A stretch of DNA of 64,000 bases from Protonemura montana. Its lineage: Eukaryota; Arthropoda; Insecta; Plecoptera; Nemouridae. A program made the position numbers and the translations under genes. The stretch lies in NCBI GenBank assembly GCA_947568835.1, contig OX387603.1, forward strand, positions 24,514,651 through 24,578,650, read 5' to 3'. Positions 26,451 to 38,273 of this stretch are shown one piece after another (within the stretch, counting starts at the first letter, position 1; every line of letters begins with the position of its first letter). Under the pieces are notes generated by a model. It saw only the letters and a list, made by a program, of their open reading frames with translations, was not told the origin of the DNA and ran no database searches.

Positions 26451-28256
26451 TGGCGGCGCTCACGAAGACCTGTCACTCTGCACGAACGCAGCATGCAACG
26501 ATTAGCCAGAGACATGTATTCTGGCACAACAACATCGATATCATTTTGAATCTTGTCAGGAGAATGTCACGGAATGGACCCTGCCATGTCTGCATGTCTC
26601 TTGTACTAGCGGCGACGGACGGATAGGTGCCTTATTAGCTTCCAATCACACGGTTTCAACGGCGCGGTCCTCATGAGCAAATGACGCTTTCTAAAGATGT
26701 CGATGCTGGAGCTAGTCGAAGAGTGGTGAATTGTTTGCCGTGATACTTCCTCCTTTAGTCGTGCGCCGGCGAAGACTTGTTTATATGATAACGCTCCTGA
26801 ATGCACAAGTGCTGCTAAACTAGCTTTTATGGCTTCATAAGTTGGTGGCTACTAGCTCAATGTTCTCGTTTGATGGTTAATAATGGTAAGTCTATAAAGT
26901 ACTTCTGGTGTTTTCTACCTTTTTCGATGAGAATGGTGAGTTTTTTTTTATATACTAAAAACCGTGTCATTTTAAAGTGCTTGCCTGGCAATACATTTTC
27001 TCTCTAGCCCGTATTCGTGTGAATTTATTTGTAGATAATGTCCCCTATTGACAAGCTGACCTCAACACAGTTCGGTAAAAAACGAGGAATGATTGAACCG
27101 ACGCATACCTGAAGGAAAAAGAAGTCTTTCAAACAAGAAACAATAACAAAAAAAACTCAGAATTCCCCTCAGCGCATCAAAAAGGTGTAATTTTCAATTT
27201 TATCGTTCCACGCAAAATAATAATAACACTGATCGGATAAATCAATACCGCAAGAGATCGTTCGACGTTGACCGTGATTACATCTTCCAAGGCAAGCCAG
27301 CCCACAATCCTCAACTCAACATACAGTGGGCATGTTCTCCGGCCAGAACCTTTTCTTCTAACACACAGCACCATGTGTGCATATCCCCATGTGCATATCC
27401 TACACGGATGGTATCTGCTTCGCAACTCATGCACCCTCAATGCTGCCAGCACAACTGCAGACCGATGGGAGAAAAGGCATGCACCCTCATGCAAGCCCCG
27501 CGAGAAAAGGGGGACAAAAGTAGCAAGTGGCATAAGCTTTTATGGGAACAGATAGGGTCAAAGGTTACTTCACTATGCATCATTGGATGGAATGCTGAAC
27601 TTGTGCGAAGCGAAATTACCTGAGAAGGGGGAACGACACTTTGCGGTTGAAACAGCGTTCAGGACATGGTTATATTTCACCGCCAGGTAAATCAAATCAT
27701 CAGAGTAACTATATTTGCTAATCAGGATAGTCCCTAACAAATGACCAGCTCTCCTGAAATCGTCGGCGATCCTCAGGCACTTCCACAAGCGATCCGCGGA
27801 CGTTCTAATGAGATTTCAAACCACGCCAAGTAACGAGATATGAATTACCGTAATTACCGCACATTACCGCGGTTTTGGGAGTAAATGAGTTTTGCAAATT
27901 GACAGAAGATGTAACATTATGCGGTGAATGGCCACGGGTTATATTACTGAGTCGTCTGCGTAGCAAATTGATAAACTCGTTCTTAAGTGGGGCTCATTTG
28001 AATGTTAAATTGAAATGTATTTATTGTTTCCGAAAGATGGGTTGAAAGTATACGAAAACAGCATGTGCTTCGCACCATGATGACCCCGCGAGTACGTGCT
28101 GCTATTAGCAGCTGTTGAAGATTTCCTCGCAGCATCCTGTACAAGCACACATGGTGGGAAATCGCCTCCATGATCGTGTGCAGTGCACTTTGGAGGAAGT
28201 AGATTAATTTGTGATGTTTAACGACGCACTGTTTGGCATCTGGCCATGCTGCACTG

Positions 28257-28460
28257 GTCGAATGGCGTCGGTGAATGAGAGTAGGAGGAGGAGAATGAGT
28301 ATGATGAACCTAACCTAGCCTAGAAGGGAGGAGGGGAAACCCGGTTCCGGCACGTAGCCTAATCCTGTCGAAGAGCACCAAGGGGACCACCGGCTTAGCG
28401 TCCCTTCCAAAGGACTGTACAACTCGAACAGCAGGATTCCTCCACAACTCCATGCTGTTG
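28257..28460 (-). repeat. Dispersed repeat, body module (copy 1)
   Basis: This segment shares ggtcgaatggcg..ggtgaatg and cctagaaggg words with 61067-61160. It also shares tgtcgaa.agcaccaagg.g and accacc words with 53561-53650. All three are in the same orientation. Immediately to the right, on the same strand, lies a 5S rRNA-like block. I assign the minus strand because the 5S-like block, if it is the head of the element, reads leftward. Confidence 0.6.
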
Positions 28461-28530
28461 AGAGGTTGATAAGCAAGGCGAATGAAGTTAGTGTACTAAC
28501 TTTCATTCCTTTTAACCTGGGCATGTGTAT

Positions 28531-28611
28531 GATGGTCACCTGACAAATACCTGACTCAGCGTAGTGTTGCTTAACTTCGGTGATCTAACGAGAACCGGTG
28601 TTTCCAACACA
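28531..28611 (-). pseudogene. 5S rRNA-like fragment
   Basis: The complement of this stretch resembles the middle of arthropod 5S rRNA. The core ttgcttaacttcggtgatct followed by acgagaaccggtgt is close to the antisense of the canonical loop B/C region, and ggtcacc to its left matches the loop E side less well. Both termini are missing or decayed, so it is not a functional gene. It is probably the head of a 5S-derived SINE or a stray 5S pseudogene. Confidence 0.6.
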
Positions 28612-29614
28612 TCAAACCGTTCGGTTTCAGAGAAAGACTTTAGATGGCAGATGTTAAAAAAGATATCGGCGTGGTGCGATAGGGGGCCGAAAACATGTCG
28701 GTCGTGGCCAGACGTGCACTGGGCCCATGTTCGCGATCTGGCACTCGGCATTGTGTTGTATGTAAGTGCAGTGCCACGAAGTGCATTTGCCGCAGATCGA
28801 GCTGGCAGATGGGGAAGTGCATTGGGGACGTACCACGGATCGAGCGGCGCCAGCTCGTGCGAAACTAAGACTTTGAGCTAACTTGCCGTGAAATGAGATG
28901 TGGCGGGTCAATGTGGAACTGATCGACAACGTTGTCGTTGCAGAGCTGAGGTTTTAACGTTTCAGTGTTATCCAGGGACGCCGCTAAAGGGGCACGAAGC
29001 AAGCAAAATGGAAACAAATGTTTTTTTTTACAATTGAGTCTGCAAACTCTGATGTAGCCGATACTATTTTTTGTGTAGCTCGGAGTTACAGTGAATAGTG
29101 GGACATTGGAGTAAATAGGTTTCAGAAACGGTTTTGATGCTGTCTACTATACTTACAATAGAGCCACAGTACATATGGGCGCACTACTTATTACGAGAAA
29201 TTGAAAAACGCGGTCAGTAAATCAGCAATTATCGAAGTACACATCGATGTGCTGTCAGTAGATTAGGCCCTGTCTATGACATGTCTGTTTGGTTGACATT
29301 TACTCCATCGAATCTAAGCGCCACTGGGACATTTGCAATATTGGACACCAACTGTTATAAGATAATTACTTTACTAACGTCAGATGGGACATGTCAGGTT
29401 TTACCCAAGCCTTAATTTAGGCTTTTTGAAAAATGTTGTGAAAAATATCGCATTTAGTTTCTACGCTGGCTCTACCAGGATTTGAGGTTCTTGTCAACAA
29501 CCCATGTCACGAAACTGCCGGACTCGCCATCTGAGATAGGTGTTAAGATTCGCCAACTTGAAACTTGGGTCAAGACTCTGAAGTTCTTGGACGAGCCTGG
29601 AGATTACAACGCAT
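28612..29614. other. Non-coding stretch within the F-G intron
   Basis: No feature is recognised. There is a short poly(T) run near 29022-29030. The sequence may include part of the decayed LINE that becomes recognisable at about 29.62 kb, but I cannot align it. Confidence 0.5.
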
Positions 29615-30690
29615 ATTGTGCAGTGGGTGAAAATCAGAAAGTGTTTTCAGATATTGTGCGGAGTTACGTCAGGTGTACCACAAGGGAGTGTGTTAGGGCC
29701 ATTACTATATGATATTTACATTGATGATTTCAGAAACATGGTATTATCAAAAATAAGACTTGTTGCTGATGATAGTGTGGTGTACAAAGAAATAGTGCAT
29801 AAGATGCAGAAATTTTACAAGATATCAATGCAGTTAGCGAATGGGTTAAGAGAAATGGAATGTGGCTTAATGTAGAGAAGTGTTAAGTAGTAAGCTTTGG
29901 TGAAGAAAAGAAAGAAATTGAAAGAAGACATGAAGTTCAAGAAGAACGTCTCGAAGTTGTAAATAATGACAAGTACTTAGGTGTGGTTTTCAGCAGTAAT
30001 CTGGGATGGAAAGATCAAATCGAAAGGATGACAGCATTGTGCACCAAATTTAGTAACGAGGCAGTTAAAAGAGATGAGAAGTGAAGTAAAAGAATTGCAT
30101 ATTTTGCTTTGGTGAGACCAGTAACAGAATACGGAGCCTCGGTATGGGATCCCCATAAGAGATCAGAAATCAAGGAATTGAAAAGGGTACAAAGACTGGC
30201 AGCAAGAAGAGTGACTGGAAGAACGAAAAAGACGAAATTGTTTGTAAAGGATAATGGGGGAAGCGTAAGAATGTGGGAACGACCTTCAATTATGATGAAA
30301 GAAATAGGATGGGTATTGTCAAAAGAAAAATTGATAGTTTGTGCAATTTATTCAGAATAATGACAGGAAGCAGTGGATGGAAAGAGTTGAGTGAAAAGAT
30401 AGAAATGGATGAGAAAAAGTTTTGGGTACCGATGAGAACATGAAGATAATGTTGTTATAAAATATATGGAGAACGACACAGGCAAATACTCTTTTTTAAA
30501 TAGAACGGGTAAAGATTGGAATGTAATGAAGAAAAATGCAATGGAAGAGACTGAAACTAATGAAGATGTTGGAATTAGTAATAGAAGATAGTTTGTAAAT
30601 AGATATAGTATTTTTTCTTCCACCTGAACTTAACATGCAAATTGCAGTTCTTTTTCTTGGAAAAAATGAAAAAATGAATAAATGAATGTC
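29615..30690 (+). pseudogene. Decayed LINE, reverse transcriptase 3' half
   Basis: Several frame-shifted and stop-interrupted pieces in order match the C-terminal half of a non-LTR reverse transcriptase. The first piece has SGVPQGSVLGPLLYDIYIDD and then the catalytic ADD motif in RLVADDSVVYKEI. A piece with KYLGVVFSSNLGWKDQI follows at about 29970, and then a thumb-like block, RPVTEYGASVWDPHKR, at about 30115. The style is that of CR1/L2/Jockey-type elements. The 3' end runs into an A-rich gaaaaaatgaaaaaatgaat tail near 30660-30690. The 5' part, including the endonuclease, is absent, as expected for a 5'-truncated insertion. No intact ORF remains. Confidence 0.85.
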
Positions 30691-32590
30691 GCTCAACGCA
30701 CTTAATGCCACGGCTGACTTGCACCTTGCAGTCCTCAGGGGACCAAGCCTCGCTGGACACAGGAGTCGGCGACATCGTGACAAGGGGTGTTGTCATTTGT
30801 CGCGCGAATCGTGACCGAGCTTTCGCCTCCAAACAAACACAACACTGAAATGGATTTCAATAAAACCGAAAGTGAATTGGCGCAGAGTCGTCCAATTTCC
30901 TGTGTCGTTATAAATACCGGAAATACAATTGCACACGAATTGAACACGGCGGATAATTTTCTCACACATCTCTGGAATGCCAGAGCCGTGAATTCGTGGC
31001 AAATATTCACACCGACAAAAAAATCGGTTCGACGCAAAAGAGCCGAGTCATGGCAAACGATTGCGGGCGGATTTTGGGCGCCCCACCCGGCCGAGCTAGC
31101 GAGTAGTGCTCGATTCGCCGAAATAATTGACCCAGAATCCACACAGGTACTTTACGTTTCGCAAGCAAGTGTAAATTACCTCGCTGCAGAGAGTTATTAT
31201 TTCTGTTGTGTTGAGATTTTAGAGTCTTTCTATAATGACTCGCTACTTAACATTGATTGCCGATGTGCGATACCAAATTTGGGCAGTCATGATAAGTGCA
31301 CACTTTTTAGCATGCACGATGGCATTGTTCTGCTTTCATCGACAATTACACTTTAAAAAAAAAAACTGCCAAAAAATAGGCAAGCCGAAAAAAATTTGAA
31401 AAAGTGAAGCCATGTCAAGCGCGCTAACGGAGAGAAACTGTCTCATTAGTTCCCGAGAGTGACTAACGACATTAACAATAAATCAGTCTCCTCTCGAGCT
31501 GCTTCTGATATTTGAATTCAAGCCGAGCACGACTTGTCGCGCCACGCATAGGTACTAACCGAGTGCCGATGCAATAAAAATGCGATGGATCACCCTCGGC
31601 CGCGACATGCGACACAATCTCTTTATCTCGATGCCAAAGACAGCAATCTATTTCCGAAGTGTCGTTCGGATCTCGCCCCGCGTCCCCCAAGGGGTGGTCG
31701 ACGAACAACGCTTCCTGCGCGCGACGTTTTTATCGGGCTATTTTTACCGAGAACACTTCCTGGGATTAATTTCGGGAGAAATTCGGTGCGATTCACGGCC
31801 ACGTGTCGTAGGCAGGTCGGTCGGGTCACGGCCCTAGGGGTATTTTTACACGTGGGTGGAGACAAAGAAGCATTGCCACCAGTCTCTAATGACGCGGCAC
31901 GGAATGTCTTGGGTGAGAGGCGTTTAACACGCCATCTGCAGGCGCTGCTTGGAACAACTTTCTCGGTGCCCTCGGCTTGTGCCGCTCTCTTGTGGTGCCT
32001 CACAGATCAAGAAGTTCCACTTCTGCGTTATTTGATTCTATGAAAAATATTGTTTGGATTTGTTTGGATTTATTTTTATCGTTTTTAAGCATTATCGTTT
32101 TTAAGTTTCCTGCACATGGTAAACAACTTTTGTTGTGATTTTCTTTTAGTCCTAGGAAAACCATCAAATTCGATCGAGAATGGTGCGATGATTAATATCA
32201 CTAACATATGAGAATTCATAATCAAGCTAGTTTGTTTAAATTCTTCCAGATTACCCTGGAGTGCCAAATGACCAGCATATGGGGGGCAGTGGAGAAATTC
32301 CCAAAAGGGTATCATGGCATTTTGCTTGAGCTTGAATGCTTTGCTAAATTTAGAGCATCAAGCATAGCAGCCTGGAGCTTAACTTATCCCTCAAGCGCCG
32401 CCATGCAAACTCATCAATCTCGACCAGTCAGTCCTAGCACCAGCCAGGGCAGTCAAAGGTCCGAGTTTGAAAACCCAGAATGGGCAAACATTTTCAAAGG
32501 AAAATATATTTACAAAAAAGGATGAACTGTAATGCCAACCATACGTATTTAAAACATAAATAATTAAATGTACACAGATGTGGCACTCAC
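30691..32590. other. Non-coding stretch just downstream of exon F
   Basis: No exon or repeat is recognised. A plus-strand open frame at 31585-32043 (152 codons) has no recognisable domain or splice context, and the antisense strand is also open. I treat it as chance. CpG is normal up to about 32.0 kb and falls toward exon F. Confidence 0.5.
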
Positions 32591-33594
32591 CATATGCTCC
32601 CTGGTCTTCTCCTCGAGTTCCACGGTTGTCCAGTCCACGGTCGACATTGCACGCACGTCTAGCGGTGGAAGCCTCGACTCCATCTCGGCGAGCCACTTGC
32701 GCAGGCAGCGCACGTGATGGTCCACGTCTGTGTCAGAATCAACGCCATTGTTAGCACGACCCTTCACAGCACAGCTCTCGGAGGCACTGTCGTCTGAGCT
32801 GGGACTGCTACCTTGCTTCCAGCTACTACGACCTGACACTGCCATTGTAATAGATCTCTCATTAATCGCTGTGGACGCTTCCTGCATGCTCGAGATCAAT
32901 CGGTCACTCATTTCACGTGCCCTTGCAAACACCTCCTCACCGTTGCTCATCCAACTTGTTGAAAATTCCCTCGATTGTAAAGCTAATTTCTCCTGAACTG
33001 AATTTCCCTTGCTCTCCAGATATTTGGTATGCATCTTCTTCGACCTCATCACAACTTTCCTACGGGTTCTAATTTGTTTTTCCTGCTCAGACTCATCGCT
33101 CTCTGATGTAACCATCGACTTGGGGTACATTTTCTTCGGGCTCGACTTTTCTTTGGCAGTTCTGTTGACTAACTTTGCAGTTTGCTGCACCTTGGTGTTT
33201 GCTTCTGTTAGCCTCAGCCCACGATTTCTCTCCAGACTAAAGCCATCACTATCACTGCTATCCTCTACTAGTTCCCACCAATTCACTTCAGACTTTTGAG
33301 CCATCTGCATAGACATTCTCTTGAAGCTCTCCTTGACCTGAAACTGATCGGTCATTAAAACAGAGCTTGCCACGACTTCTACCTGGACAGCCTGCCTTGT
33401 GAACTCCTGCTTTAAACATTTTATCGTTTCGTTCATGGAATTTAACAAACTGCCAGTCACTCTCAGCTCAGGAGCTTTCTTCGCCTCCACTTTGTAGTCC
33501 CACACTAAATTGTCCACAAACGCGTTTGAAAAAGATTTTGTCACTCCTGCCTCTGTTTTTTCTTCTCCATCTTGTGATTTAGAGACGTTGTCGA
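32591..33594 (-). CDS. Exon F: charged linker and first half of spectrin-type repeat 2
   Basis: This is the largest exon, 1004 bp (2 bases plus 334 codons). The chosen acceptor follows a T-rich tract and attacag; it takes two bases to complete the codon begun in exon E. The donor is atg|GTGAGT, phase 0. The product opens with about 110 residues that may be helical, including an MNETIKCLKQEF heptad-like stretch. It continues with a low-complexity region of acidic serine clusters (EDSSDSDG, SESDESEQEK, SSDDSASES) and basic patches (RTRRKVVMRSKK). It ends with CLRKWLAEMESRLPPLDVRA and ELEEKTREHM, helix A and the start of helix B of a spectrin-like repeat finished by exon G. The acidic clusters fit casein-kinase-type phosphorylation sites, which is inference. 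An alternative acceptor (cacaag, 20 bases later) is also in phase. Confidence 0.85.
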
Positions 33595-35442
33595 CTGTAA
33601 TTGACTTGGTAAAACAAACGATCGACAAATAAGTAAACTTCTTGAACTGTGTAGGAATCGTCGAGCCAGTTTTGAGCGAGTTAGAAATGCTCTTTCGCTT
33701 GTTTAGACAGATTTTCCACGACGAGTTGAGCAACAAAACAAGTTTACTGCGACACCTTAGGAGATGCATCGTTGAATGAATGTGCTAGACTATTTGATAA
33801 TGGAGCACAGAATGCTCTAGATATTATTAGAGCCACAACGGAGTTGGCCTGCTGACAAGACTCCAGTGGTGGGAAAAAATGTGTTGCTGGAGTGAAGGAA
33901 TCTTGGAGAGGAAGTCAGAAATTAACTAATAGCCGTAAGAAATGAACTCACAAGTAGGCTGGCAGGTGGGAAGTCTCGATTTGGCTCTCAGAGTTCACAG
34001 GAGGCTTAGATCACTTTTAATAAGTGTCAGTGTTGGGGGGATTCTTGGATGGAGGTTCTTTGACAGAATGAACTGATGCAGTAAGGAGAGAAGCATGTTA
34101 CTTGGATAAAGCATGGGCTGCAGTAACTGACTTTGGACAAAATGCTTTCTTTTTGTTTAGATCCAATGCATTATCTGCAAAAATTACTTGAGAAGAGGTA
34201 GTTTAAGATGCAGATAAGAATTTCATTATAGGACCAAACAGGTTCTTTGTCATTGCTACAAAGCTCTGTTGAATTCTTAACAACCCACTCAAGCTAGACT
34301 TAGCGATGCCACATGGATGGTATGTCAGTTAAACCGCTTAGCTTATCTTTCCATGATTTGGGCCATAATAACCACAAAGCATTCTTCTCAGTGACAAAAT
34401 TAAGGTTGGCATAATTTTTTTTAAATACTGCTATGTGAAAAATATTCCATGCGAGTCAAAGGTAGTTCCAAGTACAATTTCCAAACAGTTAACTGTTATA
34501 ATAGTAGTTTATCATCAAGTCCATTAGTGAAACCTGTGGTAGTTTGTACACGTGGCGCTTGAAGTACCGCCACCCACTGTCCTACTACCGTCTTATCCCT
34601 ATCCTACCACCGTCCTACCACTGCTTGACAGAAAGTGCTCAGTGTCTCGTCCTAGGAGTGGCCTGTTACGCTGAACAGAGGCACGACACGATTCCGGACA
34701 CCTCAAGAACCTTTACGTCCCGTCCCGTCTTTGCGGGCCTTGGTCAGTTGTACAGGGAGAGCCTGCAATCTCATACTTAACTACACTAGCGGTGTGGCCA
34801 TTACTGGATCAAGTTAATATAGTTCAATGAATATGCGGTCTTTCACGCATTTATAGGAAACAGCTAGTTTAAATAGCCAAACTCGACGTTAGTAATTACA
34901 GAGGAACCTTTTTTATAGCTGTGTACATAAAATATTGGCACAAGACTTATTGAAATAAGAATCAAGAGACAGGGCAATCGACCTCAACTTTCAAGAAATG
35001 GCGATTCATTCAACTTTTAGGTCCCACGAACTCAGTTTGCCAGCACTCCCCTGCTAAGCACTTGAATCACAATACCACAAGCTCCTTCAGCATTTACCCA
35101 ATCTTCTATTGCAAAAAGAAAAAATTATTAATGAAACTGATTGTGCCGCAGATTTGAACCTATATTGTTTCTAAATCTGAACTATTTTTAACCACACACT
35201 TTTTGTCCAATTCACAGCATAAGTGTCATTAGGACTGAAGCAAACCATCACAATTCTCTCGGAAGTATTGAAAACAAAGACAAAACGTTAACTCTGTGAA
35301 CTCTAACAACAGATATTGTCTTCAACCTTCCAGTATGTTGTAGTTCCCTCCTAAACCTACACACCATACATAAAAACTTTCCCATCCTTAAGGCAACCAG
35401 TGTCCCCATGCGGTTATCATTGCCAGCGAGCACTATACACAC
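33595..35442. other. Intron E-F
   Basis: This intron of about 1.8 kb has no recognised element. It is AT-rich and comparatively poor in CpG. A run of ctaccaccgtcctaccac-like short repeats lies near 34565-34625. Confidence 0.6.
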
Positions 35443-35641
35443 CTGTGCCGGGGTAATCATGGTCCTCTCCGACCCCTTGTGGCGTCAGCGCCTGCTCCAA
35501 CATCTCCCACTTGGCGTTGAGATGGGACACGCGCCACGCCACTTCCTCCACTGCCGGCGGCGAGCGCGCCACCAGGCTCGCCGACGTCTCGTTGAAAGAC
35601 AGTCGGCGATGTGCATTGCGCTGCATTTCCTCCAGGTGGCT
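35443..35641 (-). CDS. Exon E: second half of spectrin-type repeat 1
   Basis: This internal exon is 199 bp (66 codons plus 1 base). The acceptor follows a pyrimidine tract ending cgtcacacag, and the donor is cacag|GTGTGT. It enters in phase 0 from exon D and leaves one base that exon F completes. The product starts SHLEEMQRNAHRRLSFNETS and contains AWRVSHLNAKWEMLEQAL, a typical helix C of a spectrin-like repeat with its conserved Leu/Trp spacing. It ends in a short acidic loop (VGEDHDYPGT). With exon D it makes one complete helical bundle, so the D-E intron cuts the repeat in the middle. Confidence 0.88.
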
Positions 35642-35970
35642 CTGTGTGACGAGACAAGGCGAACGTTAGGAGAGACAGCTCGACGCATTGTGGAACATAT
35701 GAGCAAACTGAGTAAGATGGTTGAAAATTACTGACAACCATCAATCTGAGGAAACAAGACAACCTAATTTTCTACCTTCACTCACACCACCTAAAACCAG
35801 GCAAGTAAATAAACTACTTGGCATATCCCCAAGAAATGTCCCTAAAATATCCACAGGTTTAATGGACATAGGCTTTATATTTCTACTCAAGATAAAAATT
35901 AACTTGTATAATACTTATTATTATTATTATTGAAGGGGTGACGAAGTTGGACAAGATTTAAAGCAAAATA

Positions 35971-36260
35971 TTGAGAAGACGAATGAATATAGAGAGATTA
36001 GGTTTTAAAATTGAGAAAGAAAGATTGAAATTGTTTGGAAAAATGTTTAGAGGATGGAGGAAGAAAGATTCGTCACGAAAAGAAAGCTTGGAATATAATA
36101 GAAGGGGGAGAGGAAGACCAAGGGAAAGATGGATACAAAAGAACAAGCAGATGTGGAGGAAAGAGGTAGGAAATGGAATCAAGTAGAAGAGAAGGAAAGC
36201 TGGCTAGATAAGGAGATATGGAAGAAGTTGGTAAATGAAATGGAAAATGAAAAAGAGCAT
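35971..36260 (+). pseudogene. LINE C-terminal fragment
   Basis: The plus strand encodes NIERLGFKIEKERLKLFGKM, then about 25 residues later RRGRGRPRERWIQ. This is the familiar end of many LINE polymerases (R-L-x-x-x-G-H/K-x-x-R followed by G-R-P-x-x-R-W). The stop after the fragment and the lack of any upstream RT motif show a short, 5'-truncated relic. It lies in intron D-E, next to a (tta)n microsatellite at about 35920-35932. Confidence 0.65.
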
Positions 36261-36965
36261 GAAGATGACAAAAAATGATTTGGCATAATCAAGTTAAATG
36301 TGTTGAATTAAACATTTTCTACCTGTTGTGATATATGGATGAAAGATAATAATAATTTCATTTTTTTATTGAAACAAGCTGCAAGTTGGCAAACTTTCTA
36401 GAGTCGAGTTCTAGAGTCGATAAGAATACCAGGACTATTAAAGTGAAATATTTGGCTTTAATTGATAATTATCTAGCTCTCCTCATTATCTCCATTTCTT
36501 ACCCTGGACTCTCTCTGCAGTGGTACTGCAAAATCCGTCAAATGAGCCAAGCATCGCCACTTATTTGTCAAGTTTCCGGTAAGTTGCGTGCCCTTCCTCT
36601 TTCTTTCTCCTCCCTATACCAATTACCCAGCCTTGGCACTCAAGCCATATTATTGGAGAGGAATTATTGACGTTTACTCGTGCTTGAGATGCACGTTTCA
36701 AGATTTCATCATAAGCCACTATAATCAGCATAAAACCATACCATAGCTCACTACTTCAAGTTTTAAATTTGAAGTTTGTCAAGCAGAAGTCCATTGAAAG
36801 CTTTAAAAATAAATCTCTTTTCCAATATGAAATAGTTAATTGTAGCAAGCTTATGATTTAATTGAGGTTGGAAGATACTATCTTTTGCCACAAAAAGCAC
36901 GAGCTGAATCAACTTAAAATGCCTAGCCCAAAGCTGTTTTCAATCACTCAGCCCGAAAAACTTAC

Positions 36966-37232
36966 AACTCTGAGTGGCCGATTGGTGAGATTCTCATCCC
37001 TGCCGTAGACAGCGTCCCTGACGAGGTCGAGCCAAGCACGTATCTCGGTGAACTCGGCTTTGAGCTGGTTGAGCTCTGCGAAGAGAGCAGTGTCTGCCGA
37101 CAGCTCGCCACTAGCATCGGCGCAACGCTCCATCAGCTCAGAGTCCATCAGGTACGTGTAGCTCGGCTGCAACGCCGCCCAGAACTCTTCCTGGTTCTCT
37201 TCGCGAGAGCCCCATGAGCGGCGCCACTTTTC
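36966..37232 (-). CDS. Exon D: start of spectrin-type repeat 1
   Basis: This internal exon is 267 bp, exactly 89 codons, phase 0 at both ends. The acceptor is strong (gtatttttctccag) and the donor is agagtt|GTAAGT. The product begins EKWRRSWGSREENQEEFWAA, followed by PSYTYLMDSELMERCADASG. It then enters a helix with ELNQLKAEFTEIRAWLDLV and AVYGRDENLTNRPLRV, the A helix of a spectrin-like repeat with its conserved Trp. The A/B loop and remaining helices are in exon E. The reading frame is fixed by both neighbours. Confidence 0.88.
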
Positions 37233-38124
37233 CTGGAGAAAAATACGCTTTCAGAGGGGAGGCGAGACGGAAAGACTTCGCACAACGATAAAATACGATT
37301 AGATAAACAGAAAATCAAACACAAGAATAAACTGTATCTGGGTTTAATGAAGAAGTGGCAGGTATCAATCATAGTAAGTTTTTGGAACATAAGGAGCCAA
37401 GTGATGATTGAATGAATTTTTAATTTGATATTTGATTCTAGTTGTATGTTTGTTTCTATATCTTTCTTCAGATCCATCAGTTTGCCATCCTTAGAGCAAA
37501 ATACCAATCCATGAATATTGAATCAAAGCCATCAAGAGATATTGACCTGGCAGATCCAATTTGTGCATTGAAAATCCACTGTGTTCTTGAGCTGGTAACA
37601 TAGCAAGCAGAAATTTAACTGCAAAGCTATCTCAGCTTCATGTTACAGTAACTTAATTTGGAGTTTAAAGCTTGTTAGCACATGGTAATTGAGAGGTTGA
37701 GGTAACTATTCTAATTTTGTTTTTGGAAAAAAGTATAATAAAAGATTATCTGTATTCTGATTGAAATCCTGCAATTAATCCAGCAAGAACTTGAGATTAG
37801 TAATCACTGATCCCCAAGTCAACCAGTCAAGAACCTTGCTCAACATGAAATGAGCAATGCAGAGACTGGAAGGAAAAATAATCTTGGAAGTTAAAATACT
37901 CCAAGACTAGATAATACTTCCCATATCAGTTTCCTTGTAAAGTGTCCTTCACAAAGGTTTATTTTATTACACTACTTTGATAAATCTCATTGGAATTTTT
38001 AATTGGTTCTTAACTATCCAAGAAAGCAATGCTTTGTGCTGACTCACACCCCTGATACACAGCAAGCTGAAAATGTACTCCACATGTCTCTAGCGGTTCT
38101 TGGTACCCTAGCGCAAGGGCATAC
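37233..38124. other. Intron C-D, CpG-free over most of its length
   Basis: This 892-bp intron has no mobile element or RNA gene that I can see. From 37298 to 38093 (796 bp) there is not one CpG dinucleotide, although C and G are both present throughout and the flanking exons contain many CpGs. Confidence 0.85.
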
Positions 38125-38273
38125 CTGTTGCGGGTCCTTGCGTGGTTTCTTGGTGAGCGAATTGTACGGCCGATCTGCCCTGAGCCTCGCATGCTCTGGA
38201 CTCTCTAGACTTGCGCTAGAGGGCTGCAGCGAGGACAGGGAGAAGCTCATCTTCATGGCCGAGTTCTCGTAGC
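38125..38273 (-). CDS. Exon C: serine-rich linker
   Basis: This internal exon is 149 bp (2 bases plus 49 codons). The acceptor is good (aatttgttccag) and the donor is caacag|GTATGC. Its first two bases complete the codon started by the last base of exon B, and it ends in phase 0 before exon D. The product reads GYENSAMKMSFSLSSLQPSS and continues with a basic end (SLTKKPRKDPQQ). It has no known fold. Its place before the first spectrin repeat suggests a disordered linker with possible phosphorylation sites. Confidence 0.85.

Larger units (their letters stand above)
5212..28256. other. Part of a 27-kb intron between exons F and G
   Basis: No exon in either orientation is convincing across these 23 kb. 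Exon F ends and exon G begins in phase 0, so no intervening coding exon is needed. The sequence is CpG-normal, except for a CpG-free run at 5227-5548 directly upstream of exon G. A GC- and CpG-rich block lies at about 25260-26450. Small repeats and tRNA-like scraps are listed separately. The many open frames of 60-150 codons have random composition and are not annotated. Confidence 0.6.

Noticed and set aside
31585-32043. 152-codon plus-strand open frame near exon F
   Set aside because: No domain is recognisable, the composition is Arg/Pro-rich as expected of GC-rich chance frames, and the opposite strand is open too.
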